NCBI GenBank assembly: GCA_014529385.2
Contig: CM043958.1
Span: forward strand, 123,552,817-123,616,816
DNA from: Adiantum capillus-veneris
Lineage: Eukaryota; Streptophyta; Polypodiopsida; Polypodiales; Pteridaceae
Direction of reading: 5' to 3'
Length of the DNA stretch: 64,000 nucleotides
A model generated the notes under the pieces. That model was not told the DNA's origin. It searched no databases and worked only from the letters and a program-made list of their open reading frames with translations. Below are positions 36,286 through 46,686 of the stretch, piece by piece (the stretch's first letter is position 1; every line of letters starts with the position of its first letter). The translations under genes were made by a program, and so were the position numbers.

Positions 36286-37154
36286 AACCCTTTAGCGTGC
36301 CATTCTCCATTGCAATTGCTCGTAAGTCTTCACCTTGTTTGTTTACAGTCTCTTGCAATGATACCAAGTATGCCATGATCATGGTTTTTGATGTCGTTGG
36401 TTGCGTGGTTGTGTTTTTGGATCATTTTTTACAATGCTTGTGGACCTTGTTGAAGAATAATAACCCTTATAAATCTCTATTGTTGGTTGAACTCAACTAC
36501 CCCTCACCTAATCTCCTCCATAGTTTTGGGAAATTGTGCCCTAACATGCTTGGTTTCACCTCAACTATACATAAAGCTAGACCCCTACAAGATGCATGCC
36601 ACCTACTATGAATCTTAAAGTGTATGAACCATGGGTTCTTAGTAATTTATCTTTTTTTTTTAAATTCTTAGGAAAGGTTTAAATGGGCCTACATGAATAT
36701 CTATTTACAATCATTTTAGTGCTTTGCACATGGTAGTCATTGAGGGTGTCACATGTTGTGTTCTATCTTCAAGTCCTCTCCCATACCCTGCTTCACCTAA
36801 ACTATACATATAGCTACACAACTACTTAGAAGAGATCACCCGTTGATTATGCTTGGTCTAATTTTGCGTCTAGAGATATCAAATTTCAATCCATTTTCTC
36901 TTTGTGCTTCGTCTCACCCTCCTCATAATTAGGTAGGCACCTTTTTCACATTGATTTCCACCGCATAAAATGGGGAGATGGATCGCTTGTCCAAAGATTT
37001 CACCCACTAGTTAGTTTAAATGTTCTTTCTTAGTTGGATGTATGGTTAGTACCCTGGCCACTCTCAAGCTTCCAACCAATGCATTGAAACATGCTAGATA
37101 GACTACTACAACATCAACTTATGAACCACTATTTTTGGTCGTATCTTTAACTAC
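36286..37154. other. Non-coding stretch
   Basis: No gene recognised. Part may be the ORF1 start or 5' UTR of the adjacent minus-strand LINE. Confidence 0.35.
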
Positions 37155-37535
37155 TGTAGCAGGGCTACAATGTCACTTCACAGGATAGGCAGACAGTTGG
37201 AAAGTTAGTCACAATTGGTCTTGTTCACATTGGACGGACCCTCTGGGCTGGGGGGTGACACATGGCAAGGTACCGACAGTGGTCTAGTGGACATCGTGGC
37301 CAGGTCACCACCACCACTCAGTTTGGAGATAGACTTAGCTGACTGGACATTAATGAGCCATTGGTGGCTCTTCATGGTTGTACATATGAGTAGTCGTTTA
37401 AGCCATTGGCATTATCTTGTACGTAGTGGTCTAGAGTGAGTGGGTCTTTAGACAGAGCATGTCTTCACCATCCCTGCACATTTGAGCCTCAACACCCCCA
37501 TTGTACCTGTGAGTCCTGGGCTGGAGCTAAGTGTG
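37155..37535 (+). repeat. Gypsy LTR, first copy, truncated
   Basis: Matches 38239-38625 from TGTAGCAGGGCTACAATG to 'GTCCTGGGCTGGAGCTAAGTGTG', then jumps directly into accessory-ORF sequence at about 37535. The joint shares only a couple of bases, so the deletion looks like illegitimate recombination. Confidence 0.88.
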
Positions 37536-38198
37536 CAGCTATGGAGGGAGCTTTGAAGGTTGCTGAGAGCGCCATCGCCGATAGGGATGCCACTATTTTC
37601 GCACTCCAATAGACCCTGAAGTTAAAGTCTCAAGTGATTAGTGACCTTCAAAATCAAGTACAAGGATTAAGAGAATTTCTCTTACATGAAAATAGGGCAA
37701 CACAGCCTACGATGATGGGTATGGGATATGGGTGGACTGGAGCTGGTACACCAGTGCAGCATACAGCAACGGGTCCTTCTCAGCAGTTTATGGGACTTTA
37801 CTCATAGACTCCAATTCCCATTCAGTACTACAATCAACAACAACAGTATCCTCCTCAGGGGTTTCAATCGTCACCATTGGATCAGATGCAAAATATGACT
37901 TGTTGTGACGGGGTTGCCGGAGCACATCGCCATGGCTGTGTTACTCGACGTCCTCAGTACACTACAGGACAGGTGCTACCATCTGCCTAGCAGCAGCAGG
38001 TGGCAGGTCATTTCCTAGGAAGCACACTTACTCACAAGAGAGCTCACATACAGCAGGGCCCCACAATTGATTTGATGGCTCCACCTTCAGAGGTTGATAC
38101 TTTGGATGCAGCAGTGGCCACCACTCTATTTCTTGGATGATAGATTCAGGAGCTCACCATTGTACATACTAGTAGTTTTTTTTCACAATTTGAATCTT
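37536..38198 (+). pseudogene. Accessory-ORF remnant, first copy
   Basis: Matches 47267-47926 almost base for base: 'MEGALKVAESAIADRDATIF', 'LKLKSQVISDLQNQVQGL', 'PTMMGMGYGWTGAGTP', 'MTCCDGVAGAHRHGCVTRCP'. At least three in-frame stops appear relative to the second copy, at positions equivalent to a Gln (near 37608), a Glu (near 37804) and a Gln (near 37987). The N-terminal half is missing because of the deletion at 37535. Confidence 0.88.
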
Positions 38199-38221
38199 CC
38201 GCTCACTGAGACAGTGAGCGG
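38199..38221 (+). other. Hairpin before the LTR, copy 1
   Basis: CCGCTCACT-GAGAC-AGTGAGCGG: a perfect 9-bp stem and 5-nt loop, 17 bp before the LTR start at 38239. Copy 2 differs by a paired change (see 47927-47949). Confidence 0.85.
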
Positions 38222-38238
38222 TCTTGTGGCGGGCAACC

Positions 38239-39068
38239 TGTAGCAGGGCTACAATGTCACTTCACAAGACAGGCAGACAGTTGGACATTTAGTCACAATT
38301 GGTCTGGTTCACACTGGACGGACCCTCTGGGCTGAGGGTTGACACGTGGCAGGGTACCAACGATGGTCTAGTGGACATCGTGGCTAGGTCACCACCACCA
38401 CTCATTTTGGAGATAGACTTAGCTGATTGGACATTTATGAGCCGTTGGTGGCTCTTTATGGTTGTACATATGAGTAGTCGTTTGGGCGAGTGGCATTACC
38501 TTGTACGTAGTGCTCTAGAGTAAGTGGGTCTTTACACAGAGCACGTCTTCACCATCCCTGCACATCTGAGCCTCGACACCCCCATTGTACCTGTGAGTCC
38601 TGGGCTAGAGTTGAGTGTGCTACCACTCTAGAGTCTGTATCAGTCTTTGAGATAGTCGAGTCATATGTTCTAGTCTATTGTTGTGTCTTTGTGAGCTCTG
38701 TTGATGTCTATGGTTTTCTTTTTTGTTCAGTTTGTTTGAGTGAGATTGTCACACACATTGCACTGAGGACCACCTACTGTAGAGAGCACGACACATTATC
38801 AGCGCTACATGTGCTCCCGTTTTGGCGATCAGAGTGGGACCTCAACTGAAATCTCACTCTGTGAGGTGCTTCTTGAAGCTAGTTGGGTCTATCTTGCTTT
38901 GCTTACCTTGCCTAGTTTGGCCGACCTGGTCCAACCTGTCCTCATGCATGGTCTAGACCTTCTAGACCCTGGTCTAGTCCTCCTCGTCCCTGGTCCAGCC
39001 TGGTCTAGTCACGCCTGGTCAAGTAGAGTCTAGACCGGTCTTCAACCAGTTCAAGGTTTTCTTGCCCA
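38239..39068 (+). repeat. Gypsy 5' LTR (right edge approximate)
   Basis: Begins TGTAGCAGGGCTACAATG. The right edge is uncertain: the 3' copy is truncated, so there is no partner for the last 500 bp. A CA near 39068, just before the gag region, is my estimate; the following 'TTGGTTGGATTGGTGG' could hold the primer-binding site but I cannot name the tRNA. Confidence 0.7.
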
Positions 39069-39095
39069 AGGGTTGGTTGGATTGGTGGTCACTGC

Positions 39096-40667
39096 ATGAC
39101 ACATACAAGGCGGTCAGTCAAGCATCAAAGCACACTACTGAGCCCTCTGAAGTACTATAACAGAAGACGACCTCTTGTACCTAGTAGAATTCCATCAACC
39201 TCATCACCTATACCTCCACATATAGCACCCATTCCTTCATCTGGTTCCATATCTTCCAGATCACCTTCTCCAGTAAGGCTCTCTCCTATTTTGCTACAGC
39301 AACAATAGGCTACTGAGCAACATGCTCAGCAAGGGGCCATGGAGCCGTTGGCTAGCATGTTGGCTAAGGTAAACATCAAGTTCCCTACATTCAAAGAAAT
39401 ATCTTCAGAAGATGTTGACGACCATGCAAGGAGGTTTGTATCTCTCTGTAGGGGTAGTGGTCTTAACAGGGAAGATGATCATTTGGTACTCTTTCCATCC
39501 ACCTTGGATGGCTTAGCAGACAAATGGTACAGCCAATTTGCAGAGAACCATTTTGCAACCTGGGCAGCCTTAAGGAAACAGTTATGTTCCACTTTCAGGT
39601 CCGGTGACTACCACGAGAAGGTGTTGGATGAGTTAGCCAACATGGTGCTCCAGCCAGAGGACACTTTTGCAGAGCTTATGACTAAGACCAAGTCTTTGGT
39701 TTCCAAGCTTCCTCAGGAACCCGGTGAATTCATGGTTAAGAAGTGGGTGGAGAAGGCGCTTCCCAAAACTTCTCAACAAAAACTCCGAGAGAGTCTCCGA
39801 CCCAACGCCACTTTGGAGGAGTTCATCGCAGCTGCTACTAGGATAGAGGGGGCTAGGAAGCTGTTCAACAACTCCCCGCACATGGAGACCCCCTCTGTGA
39901 TTTTGGAAAGTCCTGTTGATCCATTGACTTCTTTATGTAGAGAACTTGAAGCCCTAAAACTACAACGCGCTCTTCAAGAGGAGAAAAATATCTCTCTTCA
40001 CCAGGAGAAACCCCCGCATCTTGAGGCTTTGGATCAAATCAAGAGAGACCTAGAAGAGCTTCGGTCTCAAAAGGAGACTAAGGCTATGGTATGGTGCAGC
40101 TCGTGTCGCTCTTCAGGACATACTCCACAGGACTGTCCCCTTAGAGCTTATTGCCACTTCTGCGAGAAGTCTGGGCATGAAGACAAGGATTGGTATTATA
40201 TCAAGGGATTACGGCAGATACAACAAAGTCTAGGTCCTTCTCTCCAACAAGGGCTTACTCTTGCATCAAACCTGGTGTCACCATATAGCCATCAGAACCC
40301 GATGCCACCTCTACTGACAACACCTCCTATGCAAGGTATGCACAACAACTTTACATCCCCCAGCTTTTATCATGCTAGTACTCCGTCAGTTCCCTAAAGC
40401 TTCTACACGTCAGCATCCGGTCCAATGCAGCAAGGTCCAAGACCACCTCGCCCCTCAAATAGGCCAATTTTGTGCTACAGGTGCGGGGAGTATGGACACT
40501 ATCAGAGCAAATTTCCCTTACCAGAAGGGTCCCCTCCTTGCCGACATTGCCCTGAAGCTAAGAATCACTATAGTAAGATTTCCCAAAACAACAAGCGTCC
40601 ACATCTGCAAGCACAAGCCAGAACCAGTAGGAGTTTACATTTCCAAAGCTTAACCTCATCACAATAA
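39096..40667 (+). pseudogene. Gypsy Gag, two in-frame stops
   Basis: Frame from ATG 39096 with stops at 39306-39308 (TAG) and 40395-40397 (TAA); between them 352 codons are open from ATG 39339. The capsid-type region ('NIKFPTFKEISSEDVDDHAR', 'ADKWYSQF', 'FRSGDYHEKVLDELANM') is at residues 12-125 of that part, a coiled coil at about 195-250, then knuckles 'CSSCRSSGHTPQDC' (253-266, complete) and 'CHFCEKSGHEDKDW' (272-285, last Cys is Trp). A third, 'CYRCGEYGHYQSKF', follows the second stop (near 40473) with its last Cys replaced by Phe. Three or more knuckles in one Gag is unusual. Gag packages element RNA. Confidence 0.85.
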
Positions 40668-40689
40668 GCTCCATTCCATAGGCACCGCC

Positions 40690-41871
40690 TTCCACTCTTG
40701 TAGTTGCCTCTCAAGAAAGGTTGAAGCAAGTGGAAGAGCCGGCTGGGGTGCTCACATGGGCCCAGAGAGCTGCTCTTGGCCTCAGTCTCCCTGGTGGTCC
40801 AATCTTTCCATCTCCTGTCACACAAATGAGTCAAACTCCAGTAGTAGCTGACAAACTAGCAGGTAATGTTCAGAGCCAACCTACCTCGCTTCTATCAGAT
40901 ATTGATGGTGCTTTCATTGAAGTAGTAGAGGACTTGCAAAAGCTTAAGATACCAGAGCAAGCTCTAATCAAAGGGAACAAGCCCACAGTAGAGTCTATCT
41001 TGAAAAACACTTTTCAACAAGTGTCACTGTAGGACATGCTTCGACTTGATGCAAATTTTAGAAGTGACACCCTCTCCATCATCTAGTCTCTATACCCTGG
41101 TGCAGGGCCTAGTGGCGGGCACCTACCTGTGTAGCCCTTCGAGGCCTACATGATTTCATATCCATCTGCTCCCCTCACCGACTACAAAAGTCCTCGTCTC
41201 ACTGTGTCTATTCTTGGGCATCAATTCTCAGGCGTCATAGTGGATGGTGGATCTGGGATCAATCTGATGCCAGAATTTACTATGTTGGCCTTAGGTCTGC
41301 AGCCTAACCGACCTACTCGATTCACTGTAACATTGGCAGACCAGAGGAAAGTCTACCCTGTGGGCATAGTAGAGAAGGTACCTTTGATGATACAAGACTT
41401 CACATTAGCTTGGATTTCGTGGTGGTCAGTCTTCCTCAGGTGGAGGGAGGATTTCCTTTGTTGATTGGTAGACCATGGTTGAGGCATACTAAGGCACTTC
41501 ATGATTGGGGTAATGACGCCATGTGGATACATACTCCTGGCTCCCTCATGCAACCAATTCGGCTCGAAGGAGGTATGGATCCAGTGGTTCATCACAGCTC
41601 ATTGTTAGTACAGTCCAATCTCGACCCTGAGCAGCCCATCCCACCTGACGGGTCTGACGAAGACCTCCTGCAGTGGTTGGAAGCTACCGCCTCGATGCCA
41701 TGCTATGTGGTCTCTATTCAAAACTCACATGTACCGGTAACACTCTCTCTTCCAACTCCTCAGGCGGACACAGATGTCAGAAGTCCTAAACTAGACAGTA
41801 GTCCCTATAGCACACAGTGGACCAGTCCAAGAAGTACGTGGGTCAGCCCCAAATTCTCATGTTTCAGATGA
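40690..41871 (+). pseudogene. Gypsy protease region
   Basis: Open in one frame from about 40690 with a stop at 41030-41032, continuing to 41404, then a shift to the next frame. The protease core is 'GHQFSGVIVDGGSGINLMP' near 41216-41272; D-G-G-S is the active-site form in the Athila/Tat-like groups. 'LADQRKVYPVGIVEKVPLMI' and, after the shift, 'LLIGRPWLRHTKALHDW' follow. Upstream, 'SDIDGAFIEVVEDLQKLKI' (near 40897-40953) is a linker I do not recognise. Inactive because of the stop and frameshift. Confidence 0.82.
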
Positions 41872-41878
41872 TCCTCCT

Positions 41879-42133
41879 ATGGAAGCCCTCAGCCTCGGGG
41901 AACCTATCAAACATCACCGAAGGGGGCAAAAATCTCCTCTGCATGAACTCGCCAATGATTCCTCCCTTCCTCTAACATCTCCCAGGTCGGATGCCCCGCC
42001 CACTCAAAAGCACTCTATTATGTCTATGTCTAAAGATTTACCCTTCGATGAGCTTCCACCAGGATGGTTACAAGAAGAGTATGTGGAGTTTCCAATCGAT
42101 CAAACGCCAGCACATGATGTCTCGAAGCTCTAA
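41879..42133 (+). pseudogene. Protease-RT linker
   Basis: 84 codons with no recognised domain ('DLPFDELPPGWLQEEYVEFP' near 42034-42093), ending at a TAA before the RT. It is part of the pol frame in related elements by position only. Confidence 0.5.
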
Positions 42134-42145
42134 GAGGCAGCTCAT

Positions 42146-42871
42146 TTGTCAACTTCTGAAGTACCCTCCACAGTTACACCTCCTGACCCTGTCAAAAAAG
42201 TCAACCTGGGCGACCCTTACAACCCTCAGCATGTCCTCTTAGCAGCTTGGTTATGGGAGCATCCCGCATTACTTGACCAGGTAGTTTCTTTTATTCACTT
42301 GTTTAAGGATGTTTTTGCTTGGTCCTACAAGGATTTGGAAGGGATCCCAGCAAAATTGGGTCTCCACACAATCCCTCTAGTTGAAGGGGCTAAGCCTGTC
42401 AGAGGCTGAGCTTATAAGCTCAACCCAAAGTATGCAGAGGCTGTCAAGTCAGAGATCAAAAAAATGCAAGAGGCAGGGATCATTGTATCTGTGGAGCACT
42501 CTGAGTGGTTATCACCCATGGTGATAGCACCTAAGAAGCAGTCCAATAAAATTCGGGTGTGTGTAGATTACCACGCGCTGAATAAGGTAACTATTCCAGA
42601 TGGTTTTTCCACACCTTTCACTGAGCGTGTGCTCGAAGATGTAGCAGGAAATGTTTTGTACAGTTTCATGGATGGGTTTAGTGGATACAATCAGATGGGC
42701 ATCCATCCAGGTGATCAGCTGAAAACGGATTTTGTGACTCCTTGGGGTATTTTTATCTACACTAGAATGTCTTTTGGGTTGAAAAACGCTCCCCCTTCTT
42801 TCAATCTTTTGTCCACTGCTTTTGTCCACTGCTTACGGATCATCTTCGCATCTTCATGGACAATTTTTTGA
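42146..42871 (+). pseudogene. Gypsy reverse transcriptase, N-terminal part
   Basis: 'HLFKDVFAWSYKDLEGIPA' near 42295, a TGA at 42407-42409, 'LNPKYAEAVKSEIKKMQEAG' near 42420, 'EWLSPMVIAPKKQSNKIRVC' near 42503, 'DYHALNKVTIPDGF', 'FMDGFSGYNQMGIHPGDQLK' (first catalytic Asp) and 'MSFGLKNAPPSF'. The frame is lost near 42830-42856 just before the catalytic box. Confidence 0.88.
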
Positions 42872-44334
42872 CCTTCTCAGGTGCTCAATGTTCAACCCCA
42901 TTGGAAAATCTAGAGGAACACCTCGCTCAGCTCTCTGTTGTCTTCCTCAAGTGCAGAGAGGCACGGCTAAAACTCAATCCTAAAAAATGTCACTTTTTGG
43001 TCATTGAGGGCACACTTCTAGACCATGTGGTGTCTGCCAAAGGTTTAACACCTGACCCAGAGAAGATAGTGGCAATCTTAAAGTTACCACCTCCCATCAA
43101 CCCAAAAGGTGTACAGAGCCTTGTAGGCCACACAGGATATCATCATAGGTTCATACGAATGTATGCACAGGTGGCTCAACCATTGACACGACTCACCAGT
43201 GCTACAATGCCCTTTAAATGGTCAAAACTTGAGGCTGGAGCATTTCAATACCTCAAAAAGCGCCTCACTGACGCACCTATTTTAGTGGCTCCAGATTGGT
43301 CTCTTCCTTTTTATGTGCATATGGATGCTAGTCAGCTGGCTGTGGGGGCTGTGCTGACTCAGCCTAGTGAAGAGTACAACCTGGATCGCACTGCTCACTA
43401 TGCAAGTTGCCTGCTCACCAAAGCAGAGCGCAACTACAGCACCACAGAAAGGGAAGGTTTTGCTATGGTGTATTCTTTACAAAAGTTTCGTCATTACTTG
43501 TTAGGGGTTCACTTCACTATCATCACAGATCATCATGCGCTACTCTATCTTCTGAATAAACCCCAAGTTACAGGAAGAGTCTGGAGGTGGCTACTGATAT
43601 TCCAGGAGTTCGACTTCAAAGTAGTCCTTAGTCCAGGTAAGTGGCACGTCATGGCCGACCATCTCTCTCGCATACACTCAGGTGAGCCCGAAACTGGGGT
43701 TGATGATGATTTTCCTGATAGTCATCTCTTTAAGGTCGACACGACCCCAGAATGGTATGGAGATGTGTTACATCTGCTTTCTATTGGCCTATATCTTGAG
43801 AATGCTTCTCCCTTGCAAAAAAGAAGACTCTTGCTCAAGTCTAGACCTTTCTCCTTGATTGGTGGACAGCTCTATAAATCGGGGCTAGATGGTGTGTTGC
43901 GAAGGTGCATCGCCCCTCATGAGGTAGACCACATTCTAGAGGATGCACACAGTGGTCCTACATGTGGCCACTATCGAGGTCACATCACAGCACAAAAAAT
44001 CTTACAGACGGGCTTGTGGTGGCCCTATATATTTCGTGATGCTATTGCTCATGTCAAGATTTGTGATGTCTGCCAGCGATATGCGCCTAAGCCTAGCAAG
44101 CAATCAAATCATCCTTTCGAGGTATCTATGGCGTGGTTGCCCTTTGAGAGATGGGGTTTGGACTTTGTTGGTCCAGTTACTCCATCTGCTCAACCAGGCA
44201 ATCGTAAGTATCTCTTGGTGGAAATAGATTATGCAATGAAATGGGCCGAAGTGGTGGCTACCATCGACTGCACAGCCGCCACTGTCGCAAAATTTTTGTA
44301 TGAAAATATTTTTGCAGGTTTGGGTGTCCTCTAG
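42856..44334 (+). pseudogene. Gypsy RT C-terminal part, RNase H and integrase core
   Basis: 492 open codons. The polymerase box is 'IFMDNFLTFSG' near 42850-42880: the family form is Y-[LVM]-D-D, so the second Asp is Asn. RT thumb 'LKLNPKKCHFLVIEGTLLDH'; RNase H 'YVHMDASQLAVGAVLTQ' near 43313-43363, 'TTEREGFAMVYSLQKFRHYL' with its Glu, and 'TDHHALLYL'. Integrase finger H-X-H and C-X2-C near 43948-44075 ('HSGPTCGHYRGHITAQK' and 'CDVCQRYAPKP'); first catalytic Asp in 'RWGLDFVGPV' near 44150-44180. The frame ends at a TAG (44332-44334). The intact length is striking for an element whose polymerase box is mutated. Confidence 0.88.
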
Positions 44335-45000
44335 AAGTCACCAGTGATCGAGGTAGTCATTTTGTCAACGACTTGATCTCCACTCTCCTCACGAATTACA
44401 AGATTTTTCATCGTAAATATTTCTCTTACTATTTTAGAGAAAATGGGTAGGCTAAAAGCACTAACAAAGTGCTAATCGCGCTTCTTAAGAAAGCTTGTCA
44501 TCTGCATCCAACCTCTTGGGCTTAGGCTATCCTCGACACAGTTTGGGCTTATCGCACCTCCTTCAAGGCAACCGATAACTACACCCCATTCCAGCTAGCT
44601 TTTGGCTTAGAGGCAATTGCACCATATGAGTTCAACTCAGGTTCAACAAGACTGGGAAGCGTTCGTGTCACAGCTGGGAGTGCTTCAGCAAACCTCTCTC
44701 GTCTCTCAATGCTAGAAGAAAGTAGGAGATTAGCTTCACATGCTCTCCAAGCCAAGGAGATTCGTCGCAAAGCGTGGCATGATCGCCATGTCCAAAGGCC
44801 GAAAATAATGCAAGGCTCGCTGGTGCTACTCTATCAAGATAAGTATCTGAAGAAAGCTAAGAAGTTGATCCTAGCCTAGCAAGGGCCCTTCGGGGTACAG
44901 GAGATTTTTCCACAAGGGGCTGTCCAGTTAGTCACTTTGGAAGGCGTTCCTTTGCCACTGGTAAATGGCTCCAGAATCAAGTGCTATTACTCCTCTGAGT
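44335..45000 (+). pseudogene. Gypsy integrase C-terminal remnant
   Basis: After the shift, 'VTSDRGSHFVNDLISTLL' (second catalytic Asp) lies near 44338-44390. 'ENG*AKSTNKVLIALLKKAC' near 44441-44500 stands where the family has G-N-G-Q-A-E-S-T-N-K, so the Gln is a stop and the catalytic Glu is Lys. 'VWAYRTSFKATDNYTPFQLA', 'EIRRKAWHDRHVQRPKI' and 'GPFGVQEIFPQGAVQL' follow, ending near 45000. Non-functional. Confidence 0.85.
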
Positions 45001-45774
45001 AAAGGGTCTGCAACTATTCCTCCATCTGTAGGTTCTATGTCCCATCTCTCTCCTCCCCACTATCTTTCCATCAGAACAGGTGTTCTGTTACTGTCTCAGT
45101 TTTTGCTCTCCTCCCCACAATCTTTCCACCAGAATGGGTGTTCTGTTACTGTCTCAGTTTCTGCTATGTATGCAAGTTTTCGCCTTTCCTCTAAGATATC
45201 TTTTCTCTACTAAGTCTTGGTAATTGGGTATTGTCGTGAACTTCTACAGTCCAATAACTCCTCCTCTAATTGTTTCTATCCTCAGTGTTATTTTCCGTTA
45301 AGTACTAAGGTCTTTCCAGTTAAGCTTCTAGTCGAGAGTCTCCAAAGGTCGTGGTTTTGTTCAGTTTGAACAAGTGGAATCTGCTTAGATGGCGATTGAG
45401 AAAGTGAACGATATGTAATCAAGGACTTGATGAGGCTCCCAATTCAATAATGTCTATGTGAAGAATATGGCAGAGTTTATGTTAGAAAACTTTTGGTCCC
45501 ATTAGCAGCAGAAAACATTTTCTCCCATTAGCAGTGCAGCTCGTATTCTAGCCGCAGGAAGGGGCCATTAGAGTTATGTACTTTTGTGCTCCAAAACTTG
45601 CTACGAGTAAAAATTGCTTGAGAGCCTTAATCTCCTAATAGCCTTCTTTTCTCTAAGCTTCAGTAACCAACAGATCTAATTCTCCCAATCTGAATCTGCA
45701 AGCAGAAACTTGTCTTTTTTCTCTTTGTATCTGCCCACTGAGTCCTTCTCTTCCCGGTTATTTGTGCCCTTACT
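45001..45774. other. Untranslated Gypsy interior between integrase and C/T block
   Basis: About 770 bp with no frame of note. A partial tandem duplication around 'CTCTCCTCCCCACTATCTTTCCATCAGAACAGGTGT' at 45048-45085 recurs at about 45108-45145 (period about 60 bp). Confidence 0.5.
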
Positions 45775-46560
45775 CTCTCCTTGGACCCTATCCCTCTACC
45801 CAACCTCTTGCGCCTACAATCTACTCAACCCCCTCGAACCTACACTACCCTAACCCCCTCGCCTTACTTCCCTCGCCCCTACCCTCCTCTTAAACCCTCA
45901 CCCCTACCCTCCTATTCTCGCCCTACCCTCCCCTTAAACCCTCACCCCTACTCTCCCTTACTCCCCTCGCCTCTACCCACTCTCTCTACCCTCACCCCTA
46001 TCCACCCTCTCCCCTCACCCCTACCCTCCTATTCTCGCCCCTACCCTCCCCTTACTCCCCTCGCCCCTACCCTACCTCAACCCCCTCGCCCCTACCCTCC
46101 CTTACTCCCCTTGCCCCTACCCACTCTCTCTACCCTCGCCCCTATCCACCCTCTCCCCTCACCCCTACCCTCCTCTCACACCCTCTCCCCTACCCTCCCC
46201 TCAACCCCCTCGCCCCTACCCTACCTCAACCCCTCGCCCCTACCCTCCCTTACTCCCCTCGCCCCTACTCTACCTCAACCCCTCGCCCCTATCCACCCTC
46301 TCCCCTCACCCCTACCCTTCTCTTAAACCCTCGCCCCTACCCTCCCTTACTCCCCTCGCCCCTACCCTACCTCAACCCCTCGCCCCTATCCACCCTCTAC
46401 CCTTGCCCTACCCACTCTCTCTACCCTCGCCCCTACCCTCCTCCTTACAGCCCTCGCCCCTCCCCCACCCCAACCCCCTGCCTTACTCCCCTCGCCCTTA
46501 CCCTACCCAAACCCCTCGTCCTCACTAATCTCCTCGCCCACCCTCCTCTTCCTGCATCCA
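45775..46560. repeat. C/T-rich minisatellite (CCCCTACCCTC units) inside the Gypsy element
   Basis: About 790 bp almost free of G on the plus strand except in repeated 'CTCGCCCCTACCCT' units. Higher-order variants ('CCCCTATCCACCCTCTCCCC', 'CCTCAACCCCTCGCCCC') alternate. It happens to be open for 181 codons (45781-46326) as a Pro/Ser/Leu/Tyr-rich string, which I take for a by-product of the repeat. Units resemble but do not equal the plant telomere repeat CCCTAAA. Confidence 0.85.
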
Positions 46561-46686
46561 TCTACTCCTCACCAATCCCCTTGCCCAAACTCCTCTTCCT
46601 GCATCCATCCCCGTGCTCGTCGTTTTTTTTTAAAGTGCCGCCTACTCGCTTCTTGCTTAATCATCGCCCTAGATATTGAACAGAAA

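Noticed and set aside
45781-46326. 181-codon Pro/Ser/Leu/Tyr-rich frame
   Set aside because: It is the translation of the C/T minisatellite; the repeat explains both the openness and the composition.
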